From assembly GCF_000003815.2 (NCBI RefSeq), contig NC_049986.1, forward strand, positions 23,462,630 through 23,526,629: a DNA stretch of 64,000 nucleotides, read 5' to 3'. Each line of letters begins with the position of its first letter. Positions within the stretch are counted from its first letter, which is position 1. The notes under the pieces were generated by a model. The model saw only the letters and a list, made by a program, of their open reading frames with translations. It had not been told where the DNA came from and ran no database searches. Made by a program: the position numbers and the translations under genes. Below, one piece after another: positions 1-13,100 of the stretch. The DNA is from Branchiostoma floridae. Lineage: Eukaryota; Chordata; Leptocardii; Amphioxiformes; Branchiostomatidae.

Positions 1-924
1 ACTGTATACAGGTAATTTGTTGTTTTGGGCTAGTCATATTCGCTTGGTTTTTGGGCCTGCTTAATCTATGGTACAGGCAGGGTTAAGTGGTGGAGGCTTA
101 GCTTTGTTCTGTTTTAAATTCAGTATCGTTTGTTGCATTTTGTCGCGGCAAATATATGATGAAATTCCCCTTCTAAGCAACTGCTCATTGGTTTGCGGGG
201 ATGTTTGCTGGGTGTTTGCTTTGACTACAACAGCTTCTGAACTTTTCAAAGCTTCCATTGCCAGCAGCTTGCCATCTATAAATGGGATTGACAAGGACAT
301 TTTTCATAGTAAATTATGCTGTTAAATTTGGCATAGATACTACAGGAGATTTAGGTTTGGGTTGGATGGATTGAATGAAAATATCGTACCACCCTGGGGA
401 CTAACTGTTGCTGCTGCATGGGGGCTACCACTATGTTGTCTAATGTCTATGGAACTACAGATAAAAGTATCATTGGTCAAATTATGCGAGTAAAACATTC
501 CGATGTCAAGTGAATAACACCCCAGAAATAAATCTTTAATGAATATCATTGGAAGAACACAAACCAAGGAGACTTAGCAGCTGCATTAGGTCAGTACATT
601 GAAATAGGAAGATATTAGTATATCATGTGACAGAGTAACTACATGTGCATGGGCCATCTGAGACAAAAAAAGGTAGCGTCTCAACAACTTCAAAGTACTG
701 TGGTTGGTTACATACTTAAGAAATCCAAAATAAGTAATGTTCATCCCTGTCCAAACTTACAAATTCAGAAAATGGAATTTCAGAGTCAGACTTTTGCATG
801 GTGCACAACCAACACAGTAAAAAGCTCATTTTTCCAACCACGTACCACAGACAAAAAGGCAAAAATACACAATAGGTCTACAGAAACCCAATACATTTCA
901 TGCAGGCCTGAGGTCTACGAACTC
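1..924. other. Unassigned non-coding sequence
   Basis: I see no recognisable exon or element here. Short open frames on both strands (for example minus 61-300) have no domain, signal peptide or splice context that would support a gene. The stretch precedes the first family A repeat unit. Confidence 0.4.
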
Positions 925-2235
925 TTGTTATATTCTGTTGTTATTTGAATAGGTTATTGGTTTGAAACTCCAGAGCTACCTTATTAATAAAAAGAAGTAA
1001 AAATGGAACGAAAAATGACCTAACGGAGGCTAAACGAACGGTTGAATCAATTTACGCTTAAAACGTTCGAATAAGAAATTTTGACAATCGAAAAAATCCT
1101 TCCCAGACTTTCCAAGATATCAGTAGGTAAGATGCAGCTGGTCTATCAACAATCGGGATTTAGTTTCCTGTTGTTTTGGCTATAACTACAACTGCGAACC
1201 CCAAACACTTGCTAGAACTACATGTTCTACAGGTTAGAAAATACTTCTGCATTATGCAGATGCATTCCAGATGCTTTACAAATGAAATGTATTAGTAAGA
1301 GTAGTTTTAGAACCTATGTTTTATATTAGTCTCAGAAACAATGTCATCATGTGTACTGTATTACCACCTTTCTATCTGTACGCCTGTACTTAGTCCGATG
1401 GGGCATGGATGGACGATAAAGAATATTATTATTATCAAAAATGCGTTCCAGTCATGCCTCCATGCTGATTACAAAGAGCGTCAAGAGAGTGCTAAGAAAC
1501 CTGACGTAACTTACAACTGTGGTAAAATGGTGATATTTCTAACGGTAAAGAAAGTAGACAACAAGAACATGTAGATTTTTAACCCATACATGTTTGTGCC
1601 CGTACATGGCACATATTTTTCTCGGGTGTTATCGCCCATTGTTCGTTAACGGGGTAGAATGAATTGGAGTAAAAAAACATGAAAAAAATTAATGCTCTCC
1701 GACTCCAAAACACTTTACTAATGGTATGGACTTGTTACAACTACCCTCATGCCATCTGTTTGCGGCGTGAAGAGGTTTAATTTGTGACATTTTCACAAGT
1801 TTGAATATTCTGAGGAGAAATGGTACCATAAGTTACACGACAATTAAATCACATTATCATTATGACGTTAAATGAAATTTGAATCGGTGGTGAAAATCTC
1901 TACAAGTGGAATAAGGTAGGGGAAATGGCAGCGAAACCATTTTAGGTCATGGTTTGTCCTAAAGTAGGAAATTGTAGTTGTTGTTGTAGCTGTAACAACA
2001 GCAGCCCAGCCCAAACAGCGCCTATGACTAGACAAAGTATCTAGAATTTACCAACTTTCAAAAATACTTCTGCACAAGATTTGTTCAACTGCGAAGCAAT
2101 CTTTCAATTCCAATTTCAATATTCTTGTGCAACATCATTTTAAGAGTAAGAAGACTCTCAAAACTTTCCAGTCTAGGGACCTAAATATGTATGAGATTAG
2201 AACCTTTTTGCTACAATTTACATCTCCATCACAAG

Positions 2236-2365
2236 TCGGGTCACGAGGCGTAATTGTTGGACTTCGTCTCCTGGGTTCAAATTCTGAGATGCTATCGATC
2301 AAGTGCCATTGTTTAAGGCACCTTACACGACTTTTCTCACTCTACCCAGGTGTAGAATAGGTACC
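2236..2365 (+). repeat. tRNA-derived SINE-like segment inside repeat A
   Basis: A B-box-like GGTTCAAATTC (near 2275) follows a degenerate A-box region (GAGGCGTAATTG). Downstream comes the body word TTTCTCACTCTACCCAGGTG, shared with other SINE copies in the window (11.1 kb and, inverted, 63.6 kb). The same segment is present in unit 2 at about 6710-6845. Confidence 0.5.
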
Positions 2366-4339
2366 TTTATAATTACCTTAACCAACTTTGTAATTACTGG
2401 GGGAAATTCTTACACAGAGAGCATTTAGACACGGCATTATCAACTTTCCTGATAAACTGCCCCGCAGCACCCAGTGTCCATTTTCCTTACTTTAGTGTCT
2501 TCTGTACCAAAGCGTTTGTACGAGAAATCTTAGTGAGTCGTGAAACAAACCTCGGAGTTTCAGAGATATGAATATGTAAGATGGCGCTGGTTTATCAACA
2601 GTGCGAAAATTAGATCTCGCTTGTTGTTGTTTAGTTACAGGTACACTTGCGAAGCCTGAACACACATAAAACTTTAGCTACGAACGATTGACTTATAATT
2701 GACAAAATCTATTTTACAGCGTGCAACTAAAAAACGCCCAGTCTTACAGAATTGATAACATTGTTGACAATAGAACAACTAAAATGCATGTAAAGTTAAA
2801 AGTGATCATGAAATATGGAAGTTGGTGATTTCAACTTTGCGAAGCTTGGGGAAAAATCTACCAGCAGGACAAGGTAGAAGTATTCTTTCAACTGAAAGGC
2901 CCTGTTTTTTTTTTTACTTTGCAGAGATTTCGCGTCTAGTTGTTCTAGCTGTAGAAACAATTGTACGCCCCGAACAATGCCTATGACTGAAAATAACATC
3001 TATGTTATAACCATATAATTTTCTCCCGTAGGAATCTATGTGTCATATGCTATCTCAATTAAATTCTTTTTTTTTTAATTCTCCTGTCGATTCAACAGAT
3101 GAGCAGGCAGACAGGCATTTTGCCGGTGGTTTCGGCAACCTGTTTGCCTGACCTGCACGTGACTTTTTATGGTGAAGGAGGGATATGCAATTCCTTCTCC
3201 ACCCTCTCATCTACTGAAGCAATGGGTCTCACAGGGACAGAGTGCTAATTTAATTCAAATAGTATAGCAAATGCCATTTGAGCTTATCAACAACAAAACG
3301 CTCTCAATCATAAATTTTCTGGGACTGGGAACATGAGAGGACCGAAGTTTCACATAGATACTGAAACGTGAAGTACTCATGAAGACCTCAAACGTTAAAC
3401 GTGAAGTACTCATGACGAAAACTAAACATTTATGCCCGTCTCCGTAGATAGAAGAGTCTGAAACTTAAGTTAATGTGGGATATGGCGCTGGAAACCCGTG
3501 TTACAAGTGATTACGCAACGGGAACGGTTGACATCGTGGGCTATGATAACAATCGGGTATATGAAACAATACCGAATATCACAATATCCACTATTTAGAA
3601 AGAAATTCTTCTTTATTGATTTCAATAAGAAGCTAATAACGGGAAAATATCAGAAGCCGGACACACATAAAACAGTAACCTGGGTTCCAACTATGATGAT
3701 TAAGTGGGCAGGCCCTGTGTCATCAGAAATGGGGGTCTTCAGTTGTTGCGTCAGACTTAGTTTACTAGCGAATATTTTGCAACGAAGGGGTAAAATCCTT
3801 GACCAGAAGGATTAAAACGTTCCCATGGCATCAGATGAAATAACTGCGTACGTGGAACCTGTGTCACGGCAATGGGGATCTTCCGCTTGTTTGTTCCGGT
3901 TGTTTTTTCTGCGTGTTTTGTATGAAATTATTTTGGTGCTGTACATTTTGTAATCGGATGATCAAAAAACAACTTGGTAGATAGGGATGGGAGAATTACA
4001 AAGGACACATGGACGCCCTCCTCTTGTTTGTATTGTAGTTTTGGTATACCTGTAAACCCGGGTGTTCACCTAAATCAAATTAATTATAACATTAAAACTT
4101 CGACTCCCCAGTAGAACATTTATAGTACATAACTATAAATAAGGCCGATGGAGTATTTATCGAGTTGAAAAAAAGGCACAAACATAACTGTTGCAATGTA
4201 TGCGCAAGATGATTAAATTAAAATTTGCTTCTACTTTCTTAATAAGTTATAAAATCATCATAATTCTTGTTACAAAATGATAATTTTCGTGATTTACTAT
4301 AAAGCTTTCTAATTTACATTGCAGCCCAAAATGCCCTGG

Positions 4340-4575
4340 TGACACCTTTACACTTTTGAGGTGCCATCTGGCATAGCTGCAGAGTGTTTGGCCTAGAAGA
4401 CAGTAGTCCTGAGTTTAAATTCTGTCCGAGGCTTTTAACTCCACCCAGGTAAAAACTTGCTTTGGTTACCTGACTTTGAGTGGGGAAAAAGACGCTGAGA
4501 GGTCCGGAAGCCTTCCATTACCATGTCCTAGAAACAGTGGAAAACGACCTCAAAAAGGTCATGGAACTTCCTTTA
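4340..4575 (+). repeat. Degenerate SINE-like segment
   Basis: A tRNA-like head with a weak B box (GAGTTTAAATTCTG) is followed by CCACCCAGGTAAAAACTTGC and a body resembling the other SINEs. It has diverged, and I see no target-site duplication. Confidence 0.35.
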
Positions 4576-5326
4576 CTTTTATCTTTAGCAACCTTTTAAT
4601 TAATGGGGTAAGTATACCTAGATGGAAAATGTGACATTTTATAAATTACTTCCAGGCGAACGGATGATTTTTTTTCTTATATTTCCTCACATAATCAGAA
4701 ACAGCTTACATCAATCCGTACATGAAACGATCAAAACTGACTGCGGCGAAAACTGTCATATTGTTACTGAATTATTTCCAGGCAACTAGATGATGTTTCG
4801 TTTATTTCGTCACATAATCAGACACAGCTCATATTTATACGTGCGTGAAATGGTAAAAACTGACCGTGGCTATGATTTCAATGACATTTTGTGTATCACG
4901 GAAGAAATATTTTGTATCTATCTGGATTTAACCCGGGATTTCCTATCATTATATAAGTGACAGTAATAGCCACGAAGAGTAAAAAAAATCTTTCTTACCA
5001 CCTAAAACACTGTTGTGTATCATATGGAGTGGAGGAAGAGGGAAGAGAGTGGGGTGGGCAAACTACAGTACTTGACGAAAAGGCTAAACATTTTCCCAAG
5101 GTTGTAGCTGAGAGAGCTGCATACATGGATCATTTGTTTGTTCCGGTTGTTGTTGTTTTTCTGCACGATTTGCAGAAGTATGCATTAAGAAGACGTCTAT
5201 TTTGCAATCTGATAATAAAAAAGAAATATTGAAAAAGGATATAGTAATTTGAAAATTCGCCTAGGTTTTTCATTAACAACTGTTCGGTATTTGCTCTGTA
5301 ACTCCATGATGCGACACTTCTGTTTA

Positions 5327-8300
5327 TATTCTGTTGTTATTTAAATAGGTTATTGGTTTGAAACTCCAGAGCTACCTTATTAATAAAAAAAAGTAAAAAT
5401 GGAACGAAAAATGACCTAACGGAGGCTAAACGAACGGTTGAATCAATTTACGCTTAAAACGTTCGAATAAGAAATTTTGACAATCGAAAAAATCCTTCCC
5501 AGACTTTCCAAGATATCAGTAGGTAAGATGCAGCTGGTCTATCAACAATCGGGATTTAGTTTCCTGTTGTTTTGGCTATAACTACAACTGCGAACCCCAA
5601 ACACTTGCTAGAACTACATGTTCTACAGGTTAGAAAATACTTCTGCATTATGCAGATGCATTCCAGATGCTTTACAAATGAAATGTATTAGTAAGAGTAG
5701 TTTTAGAACCTATGTTTTATATTAGTCTCAGAAACAATGTCATCATGTGTACTGTATTACCACCTTTCTATCTGTACGCCTGTACTTAGTCCGATGGGGC
5801 ATGGATGGACGATAAAGAATATTATTATTATCAAAAATGTGTTCCAGTCATGCCTCCATGCTGATTACAAAGAGCGTCAAGAGAGTGCTAAGAAACCTGA
5901 CGTACCTTACAGCTTTGGTAAAATGGTGATATTTCTAACGGTAAAAAAAGTACACAACAAGAACATGTAGATTTTTAACCCATGATGAAGAAAGACTGAT
6001 TGTTGATGCAGAGTGTCCAGACCACTGCATCAGCAGGTCACAGTGGACTACTACTACTTCATGTTTGTGCCTGTACATGGCACATATTTTTCTCAGGTGT
6101 TATCTTAAGGTGAGTATAACGCCCATTGTTCATTAACGGGGTAAATTACAGTAGAAGACTGTGAAAAATGATGTCCAAACACTTAATTAACGATATAAAC
6201 CTGCTACAACTGACCCCTTGCTATTTGCGTGCGGAGGTTTAATTTGTGACATTTTCACATGTTTTAACATTCTGAGGAGAAATGGTACCATAACTTACAC
6301 GACAATTAAATTGCATTATCATTATGACGTTAAATGAAATTTGAATCGGTGGTGAAAATCTCTATCAGTGGAATAAGGTAGGGGAAATGGCAGCGAAACC
6401 ATTTTAGGTCATGGTTTGTCCGTAATATATATATAATGTAGGAAATTGTAGTTGTTGTTGTAGCTGTAACAACAGCAGCCCAACCCAAACAGCGCCTATG
6501 ACTAGACAAAGTATCTAGAATTTACCAACTTTCAAAAATACTTCTGCGCAAGATTTGTTCAACTGCGAAGCAATCTTTCAATTCCAATTTCAATATTCTT
6601 ATGCAACATCATTTTAAGAGTAAGAAGACTCTCAAAACTTCCCAGTCTAGGGACCTAAATATGTATGAGATTAGAACCTTTTTGCTACAATTTACATCTC
6701 CATCACAAGTCGGGTCACGAGGCGTAATTGTTGGACTTCGGGTCCTGGGTTCAAATTCTGAGATGCTATCGATCAAGTGCCATTGTTTAAGGCACCTTAC
6801 ACGACTTTTCTCACTCTACCCAGGTGTAGAAAAGGTACCTTTATAATTACCTTAACCAACTTTGTAATTACGGGGGAAATGCTAAATTCTTACACAGAGA
6901 GCATTTAGACACGGCATTATCAACTTTCCTGATAAACTGCCCCGCAGCACCCAGTGTCCATTTTCCTTACTTTAGTGTCTTCTGTACCAAAGCGTTTGTA
7001 CGAGAAATCTTAGTGAGTCGTGAAACAAACCTCGGCGTTTCAGAGATATGACTGTAAGATGGCGCTGGTTTATCCACAGTGCGAAGATTAGATCTCGCTT
7101 GTTGTTGTTAAGTTACAGGTACACTTGCGAAGCCCGAACACACATAAAACTTTAGCTACGAACGATTGACTTATAATTGACAAAATCTATTTTACAGCGT
7201 GCAACTAAAAAACGCCCAGTCTTACAGAATTGATATGGTAACATTGTTGACAATAGAACAACTAAAATGCATGTAAAGTTAAAAGTGATCATGAAATATG
7301 GAAGTTGGTGATTTCAACTTTGCGAAGCTTGGGGAAAAATCTACCAGCAGGACAAGGTAGAAGTATTCTTTCAACTGAAAGGCCCTGTTTTTTTTACTTT
7401 GCAGAGATTTCGCGTCTAGCTGTTCTAGCTGTAGAAACAATTGTACGCCCCGAACAATGCCTATGACTGAAAATAACATCTTTGTTATAACCATATAATT
7501 TTCTCCCGTAGGAATCTATGTGTCATATGCTATCTCAATTAAATTCTTTTTTTTTTTAATTCTCCTGTCGATTCAACAGATGAGCAGGCAGACAGACATT
7601 TTGCCGGTGGTTTCGGCAACCTGTTTGCCTGACCTGCACGTGACTTTTTATGGTGAAGGAGGGATATGCAATTCCTTCTCCACCCTCTCATCTACTGAAG
7701 CAATGGGTCTCACAGGGACAGAATGCTAATTCAATTCAAATAGTATAGCAAATGCCATTTGAGCTTATCAACAACAAAACGCTCTTAATCATAAATTATC
7801 TGAGACTGGGAACACGAGAGGACCGAAGTTTCCCAAAGATACTGAAACATGAAGTACTCATGAAGTTCTCAAACGTTAAACGTAAGGTACTCATAGAGGA
7901 AAACTAAACATTTATGTCCTTCTCCGTAGATTGGAGTGTCTGAAACATGAGTTAAATGGAGAAGGGAAATACGTATTATGGCGCTCGAAACATAGGAAAC
8001 CCGTGTTACAAGTGATTTCGCAACGGGAAAGGTTGACAAAGTGGGCTATGATGACAATCGGGTAAAAGAAAGAATATTACAAGATCAGGAAATTGTCAAG
8101 AAATCCTTCTTTCTTGATTTCAATAAGAAGCTAAGGAAGGGAAAATATCAGAAGCAGGACACACATAAAAAAATAAACTGGGTTCTAGCTACGATGAGTA
8201 TGGGGCAGGCCCTGTGTCATCAGAAAGGGGGATCTTCAGTTGTTGCGTCAGCCTGAGTTTGGTAGCGTATGTTTCGCAACGAAGGGGCAAACTCCTTGAC

Positions 8301-8998
8301 CAGAAGGATTAAAAACTTCCCATGGCATCAGATGAAATAACTGCGTACGTGGAACCTGCGTCACGGCAAAGGGGATCTTCCGCTTGTTTGTTCCGGTTGT
8401 TTTTTGTGCGTGTTTGAATGAAATTATTTTGATGCTGTACATTTTGTAATCGGATGATCAAAAAACAACTGCAGATAGAGATGGGAAAATTGCGATATCC
8501 ACATTTAAGCCCTCTTCTTATTTGTCTATTGTAGTTTTGGCATACTTGTAAAGCCCGGGTGCTCACCTAAATCAAAGTAATTATAACATTGACAGTTTGC
8601 CTCCCCAGTAGAACATGTTTAGTATATACGGATACAAGAAATCCGAATTACATGTGTGTCGCTTGGGAAATATTTTGTTTTTAGCATGATTTTCCCCGCA
8701 ATTTACCATCATTATATGAGATCGTTAAAAATCGACCCCAACAAACTTGAATACTGTTACGTATCATATAAAATGGAGCGAGGGGTAAGGGAGTGGGGTG
8801 GGCACTCTATTTGACGAAAAGGATAAAAATTGTCCAAGGCTGTAGCTGAGAGAGCTGCATACACGGAGTTTGGTTTGTTCCGGTTGTTTTTTTCTGCACG
8901 ATTTGAATGTATGCATTGAGAAGTCTATTTTTCAATCTGATGATAAAAAATATTGATGAAATAATTTGAAAAAGTGTGGCAATTAAAATTATTGCCAT
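5327..8998 (+). repeat. Family A repeat, unit 2 (direct tandem copy)
   Basis: Direct repeat of 925-4.9 kb, with identity that looks above 95% in the first 2.6 kb (1341-1574 versus 5737-5970 differ at only a few bases). Small indels distinguish it, including an extra block near 5983-6060 and an AT run near 6425. It is shorter than unit 1: the segment matching 4.1-4.8 kb is mostly missing, and the 3' part (8.0-9.0 kb) is more diverged. The high identity points to recent tandem duplication or gene conversion. Confidence 0.85.
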
Positions 8999-9081
8999 GG
9001 CGACGGTTTATTGTTTATAAGTAAAAAAGATTGTTGTTGTTGATGGATTTTCATAGTCGTATTTCATTCGCCTGACGATTA

Positions 9082-9492
9082 ATGTTCAGAGAGCATTTAT
9101 TTATTTATTATTTATTTATTTATTATTTATTTATTTATTATTTATTTATCATTTATTTATCATTTATTTATCATTTATTTATCATTTACTTATCATTTAC
9201 TTATCATTTACTTATCATTTATTTATCATTTATTCATCATTTATTTATTATCTATTTATTTATTATTTATTTATTATTTATCTATTATTTATTTATTATT
9301 TATTTATTATTTATTTATTACTTATTTATTTATTATTTAATTATTAATTATTATTTATTATTTATTATTTATTTATTATTTATTATTTATTATTTATTAT
9401 TTATTATTTATTATTTATTATTTATTATTTATTATTTATTATTTATTATTTATTATTTATTATTTATTATTTATTATTTATTATTTATTTAT
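9082..9492 (+). repeat. TTTA/TTATTTA microsatellite
   Basis: About 410 bp made only of ATTT-type words (TTTATTTA, then TTATTTA heptamers). A 141-codon open frame across it, rich in Ile, Tyr, Leu and Phe, is a by-product of the repeat. Confidence 0.95.
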
Positions 9493-10196
9493 CTCCGGTA
9501 CGTCTGAAGTCCTAGGCTTTTCTCAATTTTGAATACAGAAAACACTGCTGTGCACACGTATAGGCCTATACCGGTATGTGCCCTGCGACTGGAAAGCTTA
9601 CCCGTGGAGGTAATGGTTCAGTCCGGCATGATGCAACTACGCACGCGCGGACTTTTGCATTCCTGACATTCCTGTACAGTTTTTGGAATTCTTTGCAAAC
9701 AGTCACTCACTATACTATTAGGCTCGCCCATGAGGCGTCGCCAAAATTCGCCTAGGTTTTTCCGTGACGATTGTTCTACATTTACTCTGTTGCTCCATGG
9801 TGCGACATTGGTTCTGTGCACAACAAATGCAGTGGAAACTGTAACACATTTCATTTGACCCAGATTCGATACCGAAAGAAACAGACTATTCAAAAGAGTG
9901 GCCGAAATCACACCAAGCTCTTCACTGCTGAAAAACACACAAAAGATACTCTTCCTACTAAGATCATCAACTCAATCTATCATAGAAAATATGGGAAGTT
10001 TTATTTTCAACTGCTTTCAAAAAAGAAGTGAAACCCTGCAATAGTAACTTAGGTATACTAGTATTTTGCATGTTAGATTTTAGATCATTTACTTACCAGT
10101 CCACATTCAAATACTTCATGTTAGCACGTTAGTATTTAATTTTATTCATTTGCAATTAGCCCCATGGGCATGTATTGACAATAAAACACATCAAAT
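9493..10196. other. Intervening sequence with family A fragment
   Basis: The segment 9748-9820 (AAAATTCGCCTAGGTTTTTC and following) matches the tail of repeat A unit 1 at 5253-5310. The rest shows no recognisable gene or element. Confidence 0.4.
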
Positions 10197-13100
10197 TCTG
10201 TTGTTATTTGATAGAGTATCAGTTTGAAACTCCAGATCTACCCGAAACAAAACCGATGGGAAAAGATACGAAAAGCTAACGATTACCGATACAAATTACC
10301 AATAGGGCATGAATGAACAATAAATGCTATTATCATCATTATAAAAGCATTCCAGCCATGCCGTGCTGACCACAAAGAGCGGCAAGAGACGAATTAGACA
10401 AAAAGAACTTGTAGATTTTAATTGGACCCAAACATGTTTGTGCGTGCACATGGCACATGTTTTTCTCGGGTGTTATTTCAAGGTGAGTATAACGCTCATT
10501 GTTCGTTAACGGGGTAAATTGGAGCATAAAACTGTGGTAAAAATGAAGCACTTAACTAACAACTAACGAAATAAACTGTTACAAATGTCTTTTTGCCATT
10601 TTGAGTGCGTTGTTAGTAGGTTTAATTTGTGACATTTTCACATGTTTGAACATTCTGAGAAGAAATGGTATCATTACTTACATTACAAAGTAAATTACAT
10701 TATCATCATAACGATTAATAAAATTTGAATCAATGTTGAAAATCTTTAACAGCGTAATAAGGTAGAGGAAATGGCAGCGATGCCATTTAGTGGCCTGGCT
10801 TGTTTATAATGTAGAGAATTGTAGTTGTTGTTGCTTCTGTAACTATACCTGCCATGACCAAACAGTGCCTATGTATGAACACAGTATCTAAAATATACCA
10901 AATCTCAGCAATACTTTTGCATAAGATTTGTTGAACTGCGAAGCAATCTTTACATTTCATTTTCAATATTCTTGTGCAACATAATTTTAAGAATATCTAA
11001 GCAGATCCTGCACAATTTCCAGCTGAACACTTTTAAACAACACCGGGTCAATGTGACAGTCTACTAAAGAACTATAAATATGTGTTTAGAACCTTTTTGC
11101 TACAATTTACATTTCTATTACAGGTGGGTTCGCGTGGCGTAAGTGTAAGGTATCGGGTCCTGGGTTCAAATCCCGAAATACTATAGCTACCGATCCTGAC
11201 TTCTCTCACTCTACCCAGGTGTAAAATCGCTACCTGACGTGGGGAGGAAATTCTACAATGGCGGAGGAAGGAGAGTGTTGGGATCCCCCTTCCATATCGT
11301 ATCATAGACACAATGGATACCAATCTAATGCCCTTAAGGCTTTAACAGGCAATGCTGCTACGGTTAGCTTTATCTTTACCAACTTTGCAATAAGTGGGGC
11401 AAATGCCTAAATTTCTACCCATAGATAATTTAAACACGACATTATCAACTTTCCTGATAAACTGCCCGCAACATTCAGTGTCCAGCTCCTTACTTTAGCG
11501 TCTTCTGTACCAAAGCGTTTGTGCGTGAGATTTTAGCGAGTCGTGCAACAAACCCTGGAGTTTCAGAGATATGACTATGTAAGATGGCGCTGGTTTATCA
11601 ACAGTGCGAAGATTAGATCTCGCTTGTTGTTGTTTAGATAAAGATACACTTTCGAAGCCCGAACACTTTAGGCACCATCGATTGACTAATAATTATTAAA
11701 AACTATTTGACTGTGTGTAACTACATTTAAGCAATATTTACACTTTTCTCGAAAAGATAGCAAAGAAACTGCTATGTCTGTAATATGATAGCTTTGGTAT
11801 GGTAACATTGTTGACCACAGCACAACTAGAATACATGTAGAATTGAAACTGATCATAAAATATGGAAATTGGTGATTTAAACGTTGCGATCATCGGGGAA
11901 ATCTTTTAATCAGGACGAGGTAGGAAAATCGCAGAAGTATCCTTCCTGGAGAAGGCCTCTGTTTTTCTACTTTGCGGGGATTTCGCCTCCAGTTTTTATA
12001 CCTGTAAAAACAGCTGTCCAACTCGAACGATGCCATTGAATAAAAATAAAATCCATGTCATAACGTCATTTCAGCTATACTTGTGAGCAACGTGTGTGAA
12101 AAATTAAACCGCTAGAAGTCAGATTCGACTGAATCGTCTGCAAAGTTTGTGTTATAGTACCTGAAATGACCGTCAAAACCTCCAACTGGAAACGTTTGTA
12201 GAACCAGGAGAATGTAACAATATTAGAGTTCGGAAACGTGCAAATCCTTCCTACAATTTACCATTCTATGCGGCGGAAAACACACGGTATTGCCAACCTC
12301 CATCAGCTTTCAAAGAAAATGCTCCACAGACAGATAGCCCTAATGTTTTCTTACACAAGTTTTTAATGTCACGAATGGTATACGCTGTACCCTAAGCACA
12401 TATATGAGAACACGTCCTTTCTGTCAAGAAATGCTCACTGTATGTTGTGCTTATTTTGAAGGTACAACTACAAGAGGTGGAAATTATGTACATAGATACT
12501 GATATATAGTTACTTCCCTCTATTTTCAGATGGCCATGGACGTCAGTGTGTGTAAACTTTCATGTAGAGTTAAAACATATTTTACTTGCTCTGAAGCTTC
12601 ATTTAAGTGATTTTGTGACTGTTGCTGTGGGCTAAAAACAACTCCCTGGTTTGACCCCATTCCACCAGATTGTACTAGATAGTGAGACGTAAATAGGGGT
12701 TGTGTATCCCTCTATTAAAAAATCATGCAGAATAGTATAAAATACCTGAAATTTGAATCAGTGGTGGAAATATCTACCAGGGGAATAAGGCAAGCGAAAT
12801 GGCATCTATAAAATATAGGACCTCGGTTAACGTTTGTCCGTAATGTAGGGAATTGTAGTTGTTGTTGTAGCTGTAGCTACACTTGCCATGCCCGAGCACT
12901 GCATATGACTGAAAATAGTATCCATTTCATAAACACATTTCAGCAATTCTTTTTCACAATACATGTAAAATAAAACTGTTTCTAGCTTTAAGACACGAAG
13001 TAATAATTGAATTTCCATTTGTCTCTTTTGCAACAACTTTCACAGAATGAAAAATATATAAAAAGATATCCTCCTAAATCTCCAACTGAAGACCTCTACA

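Larger units (their letters stand above)
925..5326 (+). repeat. Family A repeat, unit 1 (about 4.4 kb)
   Basis: This long non-coding unit is repeated almost base for base in the next one. It opens with TATTCTGTTGTTATTTGAAT and closes just before the same words recur at 5327. It carries a LINE-like 3' tail near 1390-1440, tRNA-derived SINE-like segments near 2236-2360 and 4340-4570, and a 150-bp segment at 3090-3240 that recurs at 7570 and 20420. Internal sub-repeats are visible: a segment near 1125 (TATCAGTAGGTAAGATG) resembles one near 2560, one near 1880 resembles one near 2810, and TTGTTTGTTCCGGTTGTT occurs near 3885 and 5135. No long open frame is present, so it looks non-autonomous or satellite-like. 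The family is unknown to me. Confidence 0.85.

Noticed and set aside
1341-1574. 77-codon frame conserved in two places (1341-1574 and 5737-5970)
   Set aside because: Conservation reflects the recent duplication of repeat A; the frame covers a LINE-tail-like segment and shows no protein-level constraint.
9082-9507. 141-codon hydrophobic open frame
   Set aside because: Pure TTTA/TTATTTA microsatellite translation.
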